Shown here: in pieces, positions 13,765-21,569 of the stretch
How positions within the stretch are numbered: the first letter of the stretch is position 1
How the letters are laid out: each line of letters begins with the position of its first letter
NCBI GenBank assembly: GCA_034716535.1
Contig: JAYEJW010000622.1
Location: 1 to 22,053, forward strand
Source: JAYEJW01 sp034716535
GTDB taxonomy: Bacteria > Pseudomonadota > Gammaproteobacteria > Chromatiales > Chromatiaceae
DNA length: 22,053 nt
Direction: 5' to 3'
Translations under genes and position numbers: made by a program
The notes under the pieces: model-generated
What the model was told of the DNA's origin: nothing
What the model saw: the letters and a program-made list of their open reading frames with translations, nothing else
The model's database searches: none

Positions 13765-13799
13765 GGGAAATTCCACACCGACTCGAAAGGGTTTCCTGT
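13765..13799 (+). promoter_or_regulatory. Shared transfer motif, copy B
   Basis: The site reads GGGAAATTCC, then the spacer ACACCGACTC, then GAAAGGGTTTCCTGT. The right part matches copy A at 14 of 15 positions and the left part at 8 of 10, with identical spacing. It ends 26 bases before the ATG of the RAQPRD gene, the first gene of the second transfer block. Confidence 0.58.
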
Positions 13800-13825
13800 A
13801 GTCCCCATCGGTCCGCTGCTCCACC

Positions 13826-14161
13826 ATGCGCGCCATGCGCAACGCCGGACCCAATGTTTTGCGGCACGTCTCGATCGTCCTTTCCGGGACCCTTGCCGCT
13901 GTCATCCCCCTACAGATCGCGCGGGCCGACGTCGAAGGAGAGCGGGAACAGCTCGCCCGAGTCATTCACGAGCTGCAGGCCCTCGAGCCGCTGCTGCGGG
14001 CGGCGGAGTCCCAGGGCAACCCAGACGCGCGCGTCCGCTTCCGTTACGACTGGCTGCGACAGGATCTGCAGCGAATGCGTCTCGGGATTCAGGAGCACAT
14101 CAACGCCCCGCGGGCACAGCCACGGAGCTTCCCGCCGCTGCGCGGTGACTACCGTCGCTGA
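13826..14161 (+). CDS. RAQPRD-family ICE protein (TIGR01690)
   Basis: The protein ends with the diagnostic segment RAQPRSFPPLRGDYRR, which names the RAQPRD family of PFGI-1-type ICEs (here S replaces the final D of the name motif). Residues 12-34 (LRHVSIVLSGTLAAVIPLQIARA) form a signal peptide. The mature part is a helical hairpin (REQLARVIHELQALEPLLRAAESQ and RYDWLRQDLQRMRLGIQEHI). It is probably periplasmic; its role in the secretion apparatus is not known. ATG 13826 and ATG 13835 are both possible. It opens the second transfer block and has the shared motif directly upstream. Confidence 0.88.
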   Translation: MRAMRNAGPNVLRHVSIVLSGTLAAVIPLQIARADVEGEREQLARVIHELQALEPLLRAAESQGNPDARVRFRYDWLRQDLQRMRLGIQEHINAPRAQPRSFPPLRGDYRR

Positions 14162-14170
14162 TGCGCGCCC

Positions 14171-14401
14171 GTGAACGCCGCCCAGACCGCCGCCTTCCAA
14201 GCCGGTTCCGGCATCCCGCCGGGAACCCTGCTCAACGGCATCGCGGCCATTGTGTTAGTGCTGGTCTTCGTGTGGGTCATCTGGGTGAGCCTCGGCACCT
14301 TGCGCGCCTGGCAGGACGGGCAGGTCGGCGTCTTCGACCTGGTGTGGGGGGCGCTGCGCGCCAGCATCGTGCTGCTGGTGCTCGGTTTTTATCTGCGGTG
14401 A
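14171..14401 (+). CDS. TIGR03758/DUF3262-like membrane protein
   Basis: The 76-residue protein has two hydrophobic helices, about 21-40 (LNGIAAIVLVLVFVWVIWVSL) and 57-74 (ALRASIVLLVLGFYLR). The conserved linker GTLRAWQDGQVGVFDLVW matches the small ICE membrane proteins of the TIGR03758 family that always follow RAQPRD genes. It starts at GTG 14171, nine bases after the RAQPRD stop. By position and size it may be a pilin-like or channel subunit in the inner membrane, but this is inference. Its TGA overlaps an ATG at 14401 in the frame of the next gene. Confidence 0.83.
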   Translation: MNAAQTAAFQAGSGIPPGTLLNGIAAIVLVLVFVWVIWVSLGTLRAWQDGQVGVFDLVWGALRASIVLLVLGFYLR

Positions 14402-14431
14402 TGTCATTCGACGTTGCTGCGGAGTCGGGAC

Positions 14432-14472
14432 GGGGAATACCCCCAACGTGTGACACAGGGGGTGACCCCGTG
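14432..14472 (+). other. Two GC hairpins before the TIGR03745 start
   Basis: GGGG-AATA-CCCC (14432-14443) and a second stem, CAC-AG-GGGG-TGA-CCCC-GTG (14454-14472), lie in the 86 bases between the previous stop and ATG 14488. They may stabilise the downstream mRNA or control translation. This reading depends on 14488 being the true start. Confidence 0.3.
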
Positions 14473-14487
14473 ACCCGCGAGAGAGCG

Positions 14488-14838
14488 ATGGCATTTAGGG
14501 GACTGAAGAAGGTAGCAGCCCTTGCGGGGCTGCTGAGTATGACCGCCAACCCATCCGTCTGGGCGGCCCTGCCGACCCCGGTGGCGCCGAGTACGGCACC
14601 CGCGGCAGGCGACTGGATCGAGCTCATCAAGGGCTACATCAAGGACGGCGGTCTGGTGCTGGGGCTGGCCATCGCCGTGCTCGGCTTCCTGTGGGTGGCC
14701 TATGTGGGCTTCGCCAAGTTCAACGAGGCCCGCCAGGGCAAGGCCGAGTGGGCCGAGGTCGGCGTGCTCGGAATCGTTGGCGCCATCGTTCTGATCTTCG
14801 CGAGCTACCTGCTCACGGAAGCATCCGGCGTTATCTAA
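14488..14838 (+). CDS. TIGR03745/DUF2976-like ICE membrane protein
   Basis: From ATG 14488 the protein has a clear signal peptide (MAFRGLKKVAALAGLLSMTANPSVWA, cleavage before ALPTP). The mature part contains GDWIELIKGYIKDGGLVLGLAIAVLGFLWVAYVGFAKFNEARQGKAEWAEV and a second helix, VGVLGIVGAIVLIFASYLLTEA. This matches the TIGR03745 family. The pattern of signal peptide, two helices and small size is that of a VirB2-like pilin, so it may be the conjugative pilus subunit (inference). ATG 14401 and GTG 14470 are in frame too, but they put 29 or 6 extra residues before the signal peptide, so 14488 is preferred. Confidence 0.82.
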   Translation: MAFRGLKKVAALAGLLSMTANPSVWAALPTPVAPSTAPAAGDWIELIKGYIKDGGLVLGLAIAVLGFLWVAYVGFAKFNEARQGKAEWAEVGVLGIVGAIVLIFASYLLTEASGVI

Positions 14839-14859
14839 GAGCCGTTACTCAAGTTTCCC

Positions 14860-15225
14860 ATGCCGTCCTACGACGACATCCTCGCCGATCGGCTGAACGC
14901 GGAGCCCGCCATCTTCAAAGGCTGCTCCTCTTCGGAGTTGGGTGTCATCGTAGGCGTGGCGGCGCTCGTCTGGCTGCCGGTGAGTCTCCTGCTGGCCGGT
15001 CTGATGGGCGCCGTCACCATGGGCTTTGGCCTCGCCGGTGTCGGCGTGGTCGCCACCGTCGTGGCCACGGCGAGCCTGTTCCAGCGCCTGAAGCGCAACC
15101 GCCCGGACGGCTACTACCAGCAGCGCTTCGTCATTTGGCTCGACGACCGCGGCTTGCGGCGCGCCCCTTTCGTGCGCCGCTCGGGCGCCTGGGACAGCCG
15201 CAGGACCCAGTACCCTGGTGCATGA
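14860..15225 (+). CDS. TIGR03750/DUF3487-like membrane protein (VirB3-like position)
   Basis: The 121-residue protein starts MPSYDDILADRLNAEPAIFKGCSSSELGVI, the typical opening of the TIGR03750 family. Two adjacent helices follow (about 28-50, VIVGVAALVWLPVSLLLAGLMG, and 52-71), then a basic cytoplasmic tail with LKRNRPDGYYQQRFVIWL. Size, topology and place after the pilin-like gene recall VirB3/TraL proteins, which work with the VirB4 ATPase; that comparison is inference. The stop is followed by a palindromic element rather than directly by the next transfer gene, which is unusual for this tightly packed operon. Confidence 0.85.
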   Translation: MPSYDDILADRLNAEPAIFKGCSSSELGVIVGVAALVWLPVSLLLAGLMGAVTMGFGLAGVGVVATVVATASLFQRLKRNRPDGYYQQRFVIWLDDRGLRRAPFVRRSGAWDSRRTQYPGA

Positions 15226-15240
15226 ATCCGTTACACCTCA

Positions 15241-15337
15241 GAGCCCCACAAATGGGTCAAGACAAGGCGCGTCCCGCAGGGAATAGTGGCGCTATTTTCA
15301 AGGGACGCAACGCGGTATTGACCCATTTGTGGGGCTC
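15241..15337. repeat. Palindromic repeat element with 20-bp perfect arms
   Basis: GAGCCCCACAAATGGGTCAA (15241-15260) and its exact reverse complement at 15318-15337 flank 57 bases. Inside, GCGTCCC (15269-15275) pairs with GGGACGC (15302-15308). The 97-bp unit can fold into a long cruciform or RNA hairpin and looks like a dispersed palindromic repeat or MITE. It encodes nothing and separates two genes of the transfer operon. Confidence 0.8.
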
Positions 15338-15344
15338 CCTTCGG

Positions 15345-15442
15345 GCGAGGCTGTGGGGCCGTGCGGCTACGTTGCGCTCGCTTGAATTAGCGATGGCTAG
15401 TCCTGCACTCGCGCGCCTTGCTGCACCGCCCCACAGCTTCGC
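15345..15442. repeat. Second inverted-repeat element in tandem
   Basis: GCGAGGCTGTGGGGC (15345-15359) pairs with GCCCCACAGCTTCGC (15428-15442) at 14 of 15 positions. It shares the GTGGGGC core with the arms of the neighbouring element, so the two may be related. Both lie within an outer 8-bp repeat, AATCCGTT (15225-15232) and AACGGATT (15451-15458). Confidence 0.65.
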
Positions 15443-15477
15443 TGAGATGCAACGGATTTATACACCAGGATACTAAT

Positions 15478-16140
15478 ATGCGCCGCTACCGTCACGAGAT
15501 CGATAACGTCCGCGCGCACCTGCGCTCTCTGTGGGCGGTGATCGGGCTCGAGGCCCTGATCATCGTCGCCCTCTGGTTCGGCTGGAGCCAGGCGCCGAAG
15601 GAGCTCACGGTCCACGTGCCCCCTGACCTGCGCTCGGGAGCCAACCTCACCGTTAAGGAGGTCCCACCGGCCAATGTCTACTCCTTCGCCTTCTACATCT
15701 TTCAGCAGCTCAACCGTTGGCCCGAGGACGGGGGGAAGGACTACGGACGCGCCATCTTCCGGGTCTCGCCCTATCTGACCCCCAAGTATCGTGCCGAGCT
15801 CATCAGCGGCATGGAGCTCAAGGGGCGTAAGGGTGAGCTCGCGTACCGGGTCCGTGGTGTCCAGGAGATCCCCGGTCACGGCTTCGAGGAGCGACGCGTG
15901 GACATCCTGGACGACGACGTGTGGGTGGTGTGGCTCGACCTGGACCTGTTCGAATCGGTGAAGGGCATGACCGTCAAGCAGACCGCGATCCGCTATCCCT
16001 TGCGCGTCGTGCGCCATGCGGTGGATTTAGAGTCCAACCCCTGGGGCCTGGCTCTCGACGGGTTTGCCGGCGAAGGACCGAGGCGGATGAGCGCGGAGGA
16101 GCGCTTGGGCGAGGATGGGAAAGGCGAGAAGCAAAGGTAA
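15478..16140 (+). CDS. TIGR03746-family ICE protein (VirB8-like position)
   Basis: The 220-residue protein has a short basic N-terminus, one membrane helix (about 19-36, WAVIGLEALIIVALWFGW) and a periplasmic domain with VHVPPDLRSGANLTVKEVPPANVYSFAFYIFQQLNRWPEDG. This sequence is characteristic of TIGR03746 (PFL_4703-like). The single-helix, periplasmic-domain layout resembles VirB8/TraE-type assembly proteins (inference). ATG 15478, with AGGA eight bases upstream, fits the family start; the frame extends upstream into the palindromic element but that part is not family-like. The stop overlaps the next ATG (TAATG). Confidence 0.87.
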   Translation: MRRYRHEIDNVRAHLRSLWAVIGLEALIIVALWFGWSQAPKELTVHVPPDLRSGANLTVKEVPPANVYSFAFYIFQQLNRWPEDGGKDYGRAIFRVSPYLTPKYRAELISGMELKGRKGELAYRVRGVQEIPGHGFEERRVDILDDDVWVVWLDLDLFESVKGMTVKQTAIRYPLRVVRHAVDLESNPWGLALDGFAGEGPRRMSAEERLGEDGKGEKQR

Positions 16141-16979
16141 TGCGGATGATGTTCCAGTTTCGAGCCTGTCGGCGACTCTACGTCGTCAGCCTTCTGCCGT
16201 TGGCGTTGCTCGTTTTCTTGATTTCGGGCCCCGGTCCCTCCCTGGCTGGGGAAAGGATCCCCGAACGCATCGTCTGGCAGAAGGAGCCGATCCGGCTCGA
16301 CCTCGCCGTGGGCAAGGAGCGGCGCGTGGACTTCCCCGGCCCGGTGAAGGTTGGTGTGCCGCCGCAGCTCGAATCGGCGGTGCGGGTGCAGAGCATCGCC
16401 GGGACCGTCTACCTACTCGCGCACAGCGCGTTCGACTCGACACGGGTTGTGGTTGGTGAGACGGAAAGCGGACGGATGTACCTCTTGGACGTCACCGCAA
16501 CGGGCGAGGGCAGCTCCGGTCCGCCGGTGGAGGTCTACGCCGGTGAGGAATCCAAGTCCTCCGGTGATCTGTCCCTGAATGCAGGCCCTGTCGGAGGTGC
16601 GTCAGCGCCGGCCATAACCCGCTACGGCTACGTCAGCCTCACACGCTTCGCGGCCCAGCAGCTTTATGCCCCCACCCGGTTGCTGCAGGACCTGGCCGGC
16701 GTCGTGCGGGTGCCGGTCAAGCGAAAGAAGGTCTCCCTGGTACGCGGCGCCTCGGTGACGGTTGAGCCGCTGGTTGCCTGGCGGGCAGGGGGCCTGTACC
16801 TGACCGCGGTCAAGCTCACCAACCGCACCGACCGGGCGCTGACCCTGGACCCGCGCACCCTGCGCGGCGACTGGCTCAGCGCCGCCTTCCAGCACAACCG
16901 GCTGCTGCCCAAGGGTGACGAGTCCGACACCACGGCCCTGTACCTGATTTCCGCGCGGCCGTTCGAGGCATCCTTGTAA
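16140..16979 (+). CDS. TIGR03749-family ICE protein (VirB9/TraK-like position)
   Basis: The protein starts with a signal peptide (LYVVSLLPLALLVFLISGPGPSLAGE, cleavage near residue 37). The mature part has ERIVWQKEPIRLDLAVGKERRVDFPGPVKVGVP, then LYLLAHSAF-like strands, and a C-terminal domain with RYGYVSLTRFAAQQLYAPTRLL and KLTNRTDRALTLDPRTLRGDWLSAAFQHNRLLP. This fits TIGR03749 (PFL_4704-like). Beta-rich, exported and located between VirB8-like and VirB10-like genes, it is probably the VirB9/TraK-like outer-membrane core part (inference). ATG 16140 overlaps the previous stop; ATG 16146 and 16149 are alternatives. Confidence 0.86.
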   Translation: MRMMFQFRACRRLYVVSLLPLALLVFLISGPGPSLAGERIPERIVWQKEPIRLDLAVGKERRVDFPGPVKVGVPPQLESAVRVQSIAGTVYLLAHSAFDSTRVVVGETESGRMYLLDVTATGEGSSGPPVEVYAGEESKSSGDLSLNAGPVGGASAPAITRYGYVSLTRFAAQQLYAPTRLLQDLAGVVRVPVKRKKVSLVRGASVTVEPLVAWRAGGLYLTAVKLTNRTDRALTLDPRTLRGDWLSAAFQHNRLLPKGDESDTTALYLISARPFEASL

Positions 16980-16989
16980 GGATTGCATT

Positions 16990-18386
16990 GTGGCCGTCGC
17001 AACCAGCAATCGACTTCTGCCGATCCTCGCGGGCGCCGTGCTGCTGATGCTGGTGTTCGTCACCCTGAAGTCTTGTTCGGATGACGGGACGGACTCTGTT
17101 TTCATGGACAGTGTCCCCAATGCGCCGGCGCCGGACGCCGACACCCCGGCGGACACCATCAAGACCCTGACCGCCAATGTGGCCGCCATGACCACCGAGG
17201 TCGAGGCCCTGCGGCAGGACAATTCCGGTCTGCGCCGCGAGAATCAGGCACTGCTGCGCAACCGCACCCAGATCGAGGAGAACGTGGCGACCCGCGTCAG
17301 GCGCGAGCTGCTCGCGCGCGAGAAGGACGCCGCGAACATCGCCCGGATCACTCCGGCGTCCTGTCCTCCTTGAACGCCAGAGTCGACGCCCTGGCCGTTT
17401 CCTTGGACGAGGCCCAGGCCAAGTACAAGACCAGCGACATCCCCGTCGGCGTCGGGCTCGACGGGGCAGGGGACGCACCTGAAGAAGCCATCGTCTGGAT
17501 CGAGCCGCTGGATGCCATTGATGAAGACGGGGAAGGCGGTTTGTTCGATCGCGTGAAGCACACGACCGGTAGCACCCTTGACTCCGCCCGGTCTGCGAGC
17601 GCTTCGGCAGTGGGTGGATTCGAAGACCGATTCGAGGACTTACAGCCCAAGCCCGTCTACACCGTCCCCCGCAACGCCACCCTGATCGGCTCCACCGCCA
17701 TGTCTGCCTTGGTGGGCCGAGTCCCTGTGCAGGGCCAGGTGCGCGACCCCATGCCGTTCAAGGTTATCACCGGTGCGGACAACCTGGCCGCCAACGGACT
17801 GCGGGTGCCCGGTGTACAGGGCATGGTCTGGAGCGGGACGGCCATCGGCGACTGGACGCTCTCCTGCGTCACCGGACGGCTCGACTCGGTCACCTTCGTC
17901 TTCGACGACGGCACCATCCGGACCCTTTCCAGCGACGATCGGCAGAGCCAGGGCGGGGGCGAGGACGAGCCCCTGGGCTGGATTTCCGATGCGCAGGGTA
18001 TCCCCTGTGTGAGTGGGGAGCGCAAGACCAACGCGCCGGCCTTTCTCTCCCAGCGCATCGGCGTGATGGCCATCCAGGCGGCGGGCCAGGCCGCTGCCGC
18101 GGCGGAGACCACCTCCATCATTGGCGACTCCGGCAGCGCCACCAACTCGGTGACCGGCGACACCGGCACCTATGTCCTCGGCAAGACGGTGGCCGGCGGC
18201 AGCGACGAGGTGGCCAAGTGGCTGCTGGAGCGCCAGTCCCAGAGCTTCGACGCGGTCTTCGTCCCCGCCGGCACCCGGCTCGCCATCCACGTGGACCGGG
18301 AGCTCCCCATCGACCTCGATCCCAGCGGCAGGAAACTCCAGCATGCGACAGCCACTGAAGGCCATCAGCGCCATCGTCTCGATTAA
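16990..18386 (+). pseudogene. TIGR03752-family ICE protein (VirB10/TraB-like), frameshifted
   Basis: GTG 16990 starts a protein with one membrane helix (about 8-28, RLLPILAGAVLLMLVFVTLKS), a coiled-coil stretch (TLTANVAAMTTEVEALRQDNSGLRRENQALLRN) and then a stop at 17371-17373. The -1 frame carries the expected continuation, DHSGVLSSLNARVDALA, and a long C-terminal part with YTVPRNATLIGSTAMSALVGRVPVQG and FVPAGTRLAIHVDRELPID, typical of VirB10/TraB-like proteins. Adding one G near 17347 (CGG GAT CAC instead of CGG ATC AC) restores one frame of about 465 codons. No slippery run is present, so this is a deletion or a sequencing error rather than programmed. The second part could restart at TTG 17370 (TTGA overlap) but would lack the membrane anchor. 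The last 44 bases overlap the lipoprotein gene. Confidence 0.85.
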
Positions 18387-18750
18387 CTTACTGCTCGGCG
18401 GCTGCGCGAGCACCAAGGATGCGGTCCTTCCGCAGGACGGCCCGCCCATGGCGGCCATCTACGACGCGCACATGCGCGAGATGGGTGCCCAGGACCCGAC
18501 CGTCGTCCGCGGCGCCTTGGGAGCTCGAAGGATCAACTCGGGCGAGGTGAATCTCCACGGTTACACCCGCGGGGCCTTCAACGAGCTCGATGTCAGCTTT
18601 CCCCGGCTGCCGAACCCGAGTCTGGTGATGTACGTCTTCCCCCATCTGGCCGGCGCGGAGCGCGCCCCGGTGCCGGGCTATGCCACGACCTTCCCCCTGT
18701 ACGAGCGGGTCGAGTATGCACTTCCGGGAGAGGTGGCGACGCCGCGATGA
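18343..18750 (+). CDS. TIGR03751-family conjugative transfer lipoprotein
   Basis: The 135-residue protein has a lipoprotein signal with lipobox LLGGC (AIVSINLLLGGCAST), lipidated Cys at about residue 21. The mature part (PPMAAIYDAHMREMGAQDPTVVRGALGARRIN, then GYTRGAFNELDVSFPRLPNPSLVMYVFPHL) fits the TIGR03751 family. By size and type it is the VirB7/TraV-like outer-membrane lipoprotein that supports the core complex (inference). It starts inside the 3' end of the TIGR03752 gene, and its stop overlaps the ATPase start (ATGA), so all three are translationally linked. Confidence 0.88.
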   Translation: MRQPLKAISAIVSINLLLGGCASTKDAVLPQDGPPMAAIYDAHMREMGAQDPTVVRGALGARRINSGEVNLHGYTRGAFNELDVSFPRLPNPSLVMYVFPHLAGAERAPVPGYATTFPLYERVEYALPGEVATPR

Positions 18751-21458
18751 GTCAGCAAACAGCTCCGTCGGATACACCGGTCAAGACCTTGGAGGTCAAA
18801 CGCCTCTACCGAAGACCGCCATCCTTCACCGACCTCCTGCCCTGGGCGGAGTACCTCCCCGAGAGCCGGAGCTTCCTACTGGAGGACGGCATCAGCGTCG
18901 GCGCCCTGTTTGAGCTCACGCCCGTGGGCACCGAGGCGCGCACACCCCGTTTCATGGCGGAGCTGCGCGACGCCATCCAGACCGCGCTCACCGACGCTAT
19001 CCCGGAACGGGACGGCTCCCCCTGGATTCTGCAGGTCTATGTCCAGGACGCACCGAGCCTGAAGGCCTTCACGCGGGAGGTCGCGGACTATTTCCGGCCC
19101 GAGGCCAGGGACAGCGGCTTCACCTGCCACTTCCAGCAGACCTTTGCCGAGCACCTGGAGCGCATCAGCCGCCCGGGCGGGCTGTTCACCGACGAGGCGG
19201 TGACCGGCACCCGCTGGCGCGGGCAAATTCGAAGGGTGCGTACCGTCCTCTACCGGCGAATCAAGGTTTGGGGCAGGCTGCCGCCGGCAGTGGAGGTCGA
19301 GGCGGACCTGAACGACGTCGCCACCAAGTGGGTGGCCGCGCTCGCCTCGGCTGGCATCAAGGCGAGACGCGGCACCGGCGAGGACCTCTACCACTGGCTC
19401 CTGCCCTGGTTCAACCCCAGACCCGCGGTGACCGACGGCGATGCGGAGCAGTTGCTCGCGGTCGCCCCTTACCCAGGCGACGAGGACCTCCCCTTCGGTC
19501 ACGACCTGGTCGAACGCCTGACCCTCTCCATGCCGGCGTCCGACAACGAGACCGCCACCTGGTGGTTCGATGGCTTGCCACATACGGTTGTCACGATCCA
19601 GGGCCTGCGCCGGGCGCCGGAGATCGGCCACATGACCGCAGAGCGGCTGTCGGGCGATCATGTCTTTGCCCTCTTCGACCGGCTGCCCGAGCACACCGTC
19701 ATGGCCCTGACCCTGACGGTCAGACCCCAGGATCGGACGCGCAACCACATCGTGCAGGTCAAGCGCTCCGCGGTGGGGGATTCCGCGGAGGCGGCACTCA
19801 CCCGCGAGGACGCCGACGCGGCGGAGCGGGAGATGGCCCGGGGCAACAGGCTCTATCCCCTGGCCGTCGCCTTCTACCTGCGCGGCGAAGATCTGAAGGA
19901 CCTTCGAGCGAACGTCAACCAGCTCAACGCCCTGCTGCTGCCCAACGGCCTGCAGCCCATCACGCAGGAGGCGGACCTGCTGGCCCTGGACGCCTACATC
20001 CGTAACCTGCCCATGGCCTATGATCCCGGCTTGGACAGGCTAAGCCGCCGCTCACGCCTGGTCTTCTCCAGCCACACGGCCAATCTGCTGCCGGTCTACG
20101 GCCGCTCGCGGGGGACCGGGCATCCCGGCCTGGTCTTCTTCAACCGCGGCGCCGAGCCCCTGGTCTTCGATCCCCTGCACCGCGAGGACCGCAAGAAGAA
20201 CGCCCACATGCTGATTCTGGGTCCGACCGGCGCGGGCAAGTCGGCGCTGCTGGTCTATCTGCTCCAGCAGATGGCCGCCGTCTATCGGCCGCGGATCTTT
20301 GTCATCGAGGCGGGCGGTTCTTTTTCACTCCTGGCTCAACACTTCCAGGCCCATGGACTCACGGTGAACCCCATCGCCCTCAACCCCAACGCGGACGTGA
20401 GCCTGCCGCCCTTCGCGGACGCGCTCAAGCTCCTGGAGCGGGAGCGGCGAGCGAAGCTGAGTCCCGATCCGGATGCCCTTGCCGAGGAAGACGACGAAGA
20501 CCCGGATGAGGAGGGCGGCGGCCGCGACGTCCTGGGGGAGATGGAGATTGCCGCGCGCATCATGATCACCGGCGGCGACGAGCGCGAGGATGCCCGTATG
20601 ACCCGCGCCGACCGGCTCTTGATCCGGAATGCCATCTTCCTGGCGGCCAAGACGGTCAAGGACCAGGGGAGAGCGCAGGTCCTGACCGAGGACGTAGTCG
20701 CCGCACTCCAGCAGATCGCCAGGGACAAGGGTCTCCCGGAGCACCGCCGCAATCGCGCCCTGGAGATGGGCGACGGGATGGCGCTCTTCTGCTCCGGGCT
20801 CGCCGGACACTTCTTCAACCGGCCTGGAAGACATTGGCCCGAGGCCGACGTCACCCTGCTGGAGATGGGCATCCTCGCCAGGGAGGGCTACGAGGACCAG
20901 CTCACCGTGGCCTACATCTCCATGATGAGCCACATCAACGACCTGGTGGAGCGCCACCAGAGCGATGCAAGACCCACCCTGGTGGTGACCGACGAGGGCC
21001 ACATCATCACCACCAACCCGCTGCTCGCCCGCTACGTGGTGAAGATCACGAAGATGTGGCGCAAGCTCGGTGCCTGGTTCTGGATCGCGACCCAGAACCT
21101 GGAGGACTTCCCCGACGCCAGCCGAAAGATGCTCAACATGATGGAGTGGTGGCTGTGTCTGGTCATGCCGAAGGAAGAGGTAGAGCAGATCGCCCGTTTC
21201 AAGGACCTGACTGACGAGCAGCGAAGCCTGCTGCTCTCTGCCAGAAAAGAGCCGGGCAAGTACGTCGAGGGCGTGGTGCTCGCCGACAACCTGGAGGCCC
21301 TGTTCCGCAATGTCCCGCCACCGCTGTCTCTGGCGCTGGCCATGACCGAGAAGCACGAGAAGGCGGAACGGGCGGCGATCATGCGCGAGCGAGGCTGCAG
21401 CGAGCTGGAAGCGGTGCAGGTCATGGCCGAGCGCATCGCCCACGAGCGGGGTGCTTAG
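18747..21458 (+). CDS. Conjugative transfer ATPase, TraC/VirB4 type (TIGR03744)
   Basis: The 903-residue protein is the large T4SS assembly ATPase. Walker A is GPTGAGKS (residues 492-499) and the Walker B acidic pair is D749-E750 in LVVTDEGHI. The N-terminal half has the VirB4/TraC features LLPWAEYLPESRSFLLEDGISVGALFEL and a conserved WLLPWFNPRP. Just after the Walker A region lies an acidic low-complexity stretch (LAEEDDEDPDEEGGGRDVLGEME, about 575-595), usual in the PFL_4706-like group. The C-terminal part has FWIATQNLEDFPDASRKMLNMMEWW. It should sit at the inner membrane and drive pilus and channel assembly. The gene looks intact and has normal length. Confidence 0.93.
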   Translation: MSQQTAPSDTPVKTLEVKRLYRRPPSFTDLLPWAEYLPESRSFLLEDGISVGALFELTPVGTEARTPRFMAELRDAIQTALTDAIPERDGSPWILQVYVQDAPSLKAFTREVADYFRPEARDSGFTCHFQQTFAEHLERISRPGGLFTDEAVTGTRWRGQIRRVRTVLYRRIKVWGRLPPAVEVEADLNDVATKWVAALASAGIKARRGTGEDLYHWLLPWFNPRPAVTDGDAEQLLAVAPYPGDEDLPFGHDLVERLTLSMPASDNETATWWFDGLPHTVVTIQGLRRAPEIGHMTAERLSGDHVFALFDRLPEHTVMALTLTVRPQDRTRNHIVQVKRSAVGDSAEAALTREDADAAEREMARGNRLYPLAVAFYLRGEDLKDLRANVNQLNALLLPNGLQPITQEADLLALDAYIRNLPMAYDPGLDRLSRRSRLVFSSHTANLLPVYGRSRGTGHPGLVFFNRGAEPLVFDPLHREDRKKNAHMLILGPTGAGKSALLVYLLQQMAAVYRPRIFVIEAGGSFSLLAQHFQAHGLTVNPIALNPNADVSLPPFADALKLLERERRAKLSPDPDALAEEDDEDPDEEGGGRDVLGEMEIAARIMITGGDEREDARMTRADRLLIRNAIFLAAKTVKDQGRAQVLTEDVVAALQQIARDKGLPEHRRNRALEMGDGMALFCSGLAGHFFNRPGRHWPEADVTLLEMGILAREGYEDQLTVAYISMMSHINDLVERHQSDARPTLVVTDEGHIITTNPLLARYVVKITKMWRKLGAWFWIATQNLEDFPDASRKMLNMMEWWLCLVMPKEEVEQIARFKDLTDEQRSLLLSARKEPGKYVEGVVLADNLEALFRNVPPPLSLALAMTEKHEKAERAAIMRERGCSELEAVQVMAERIAHERGA

Positions 21459-21473
21459 CACGAACCGCTGGAA

Positions 21474-21508
21474 GAGAAACTCGGCAACCGGTTGAAAGGG
21501 TTTCCGGT
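21474..21508 (+). promoter_or_regulatory. Shared transfer motif, copy C
   Basis: The site reads GAGAAACTCG, then the spacer GCAACCGGTT, then GAAAGGGTTTCCGGT. The right part matches copy B at 14 of 15 positions, with the same spacing. It begins 16 bases after the ATPase stop and ends 61 bases before ATG 21570, so it appears to start a new transcription unit. Confidence 0.55.
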
Positions 21509-21569
21509 TCTCACCACCTTTTCAGGCGGTGAGTATGGGCGCAAGTGTTTTGCCGGTCTCCCTTTGTCC

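Noticed and set aside
20325..21461. 378-codon minus-strand open frame opposite the TraC-like ATPase
   Set aside because: Shadow of a clearly recognised ATPase gene, with no recognisable domain.
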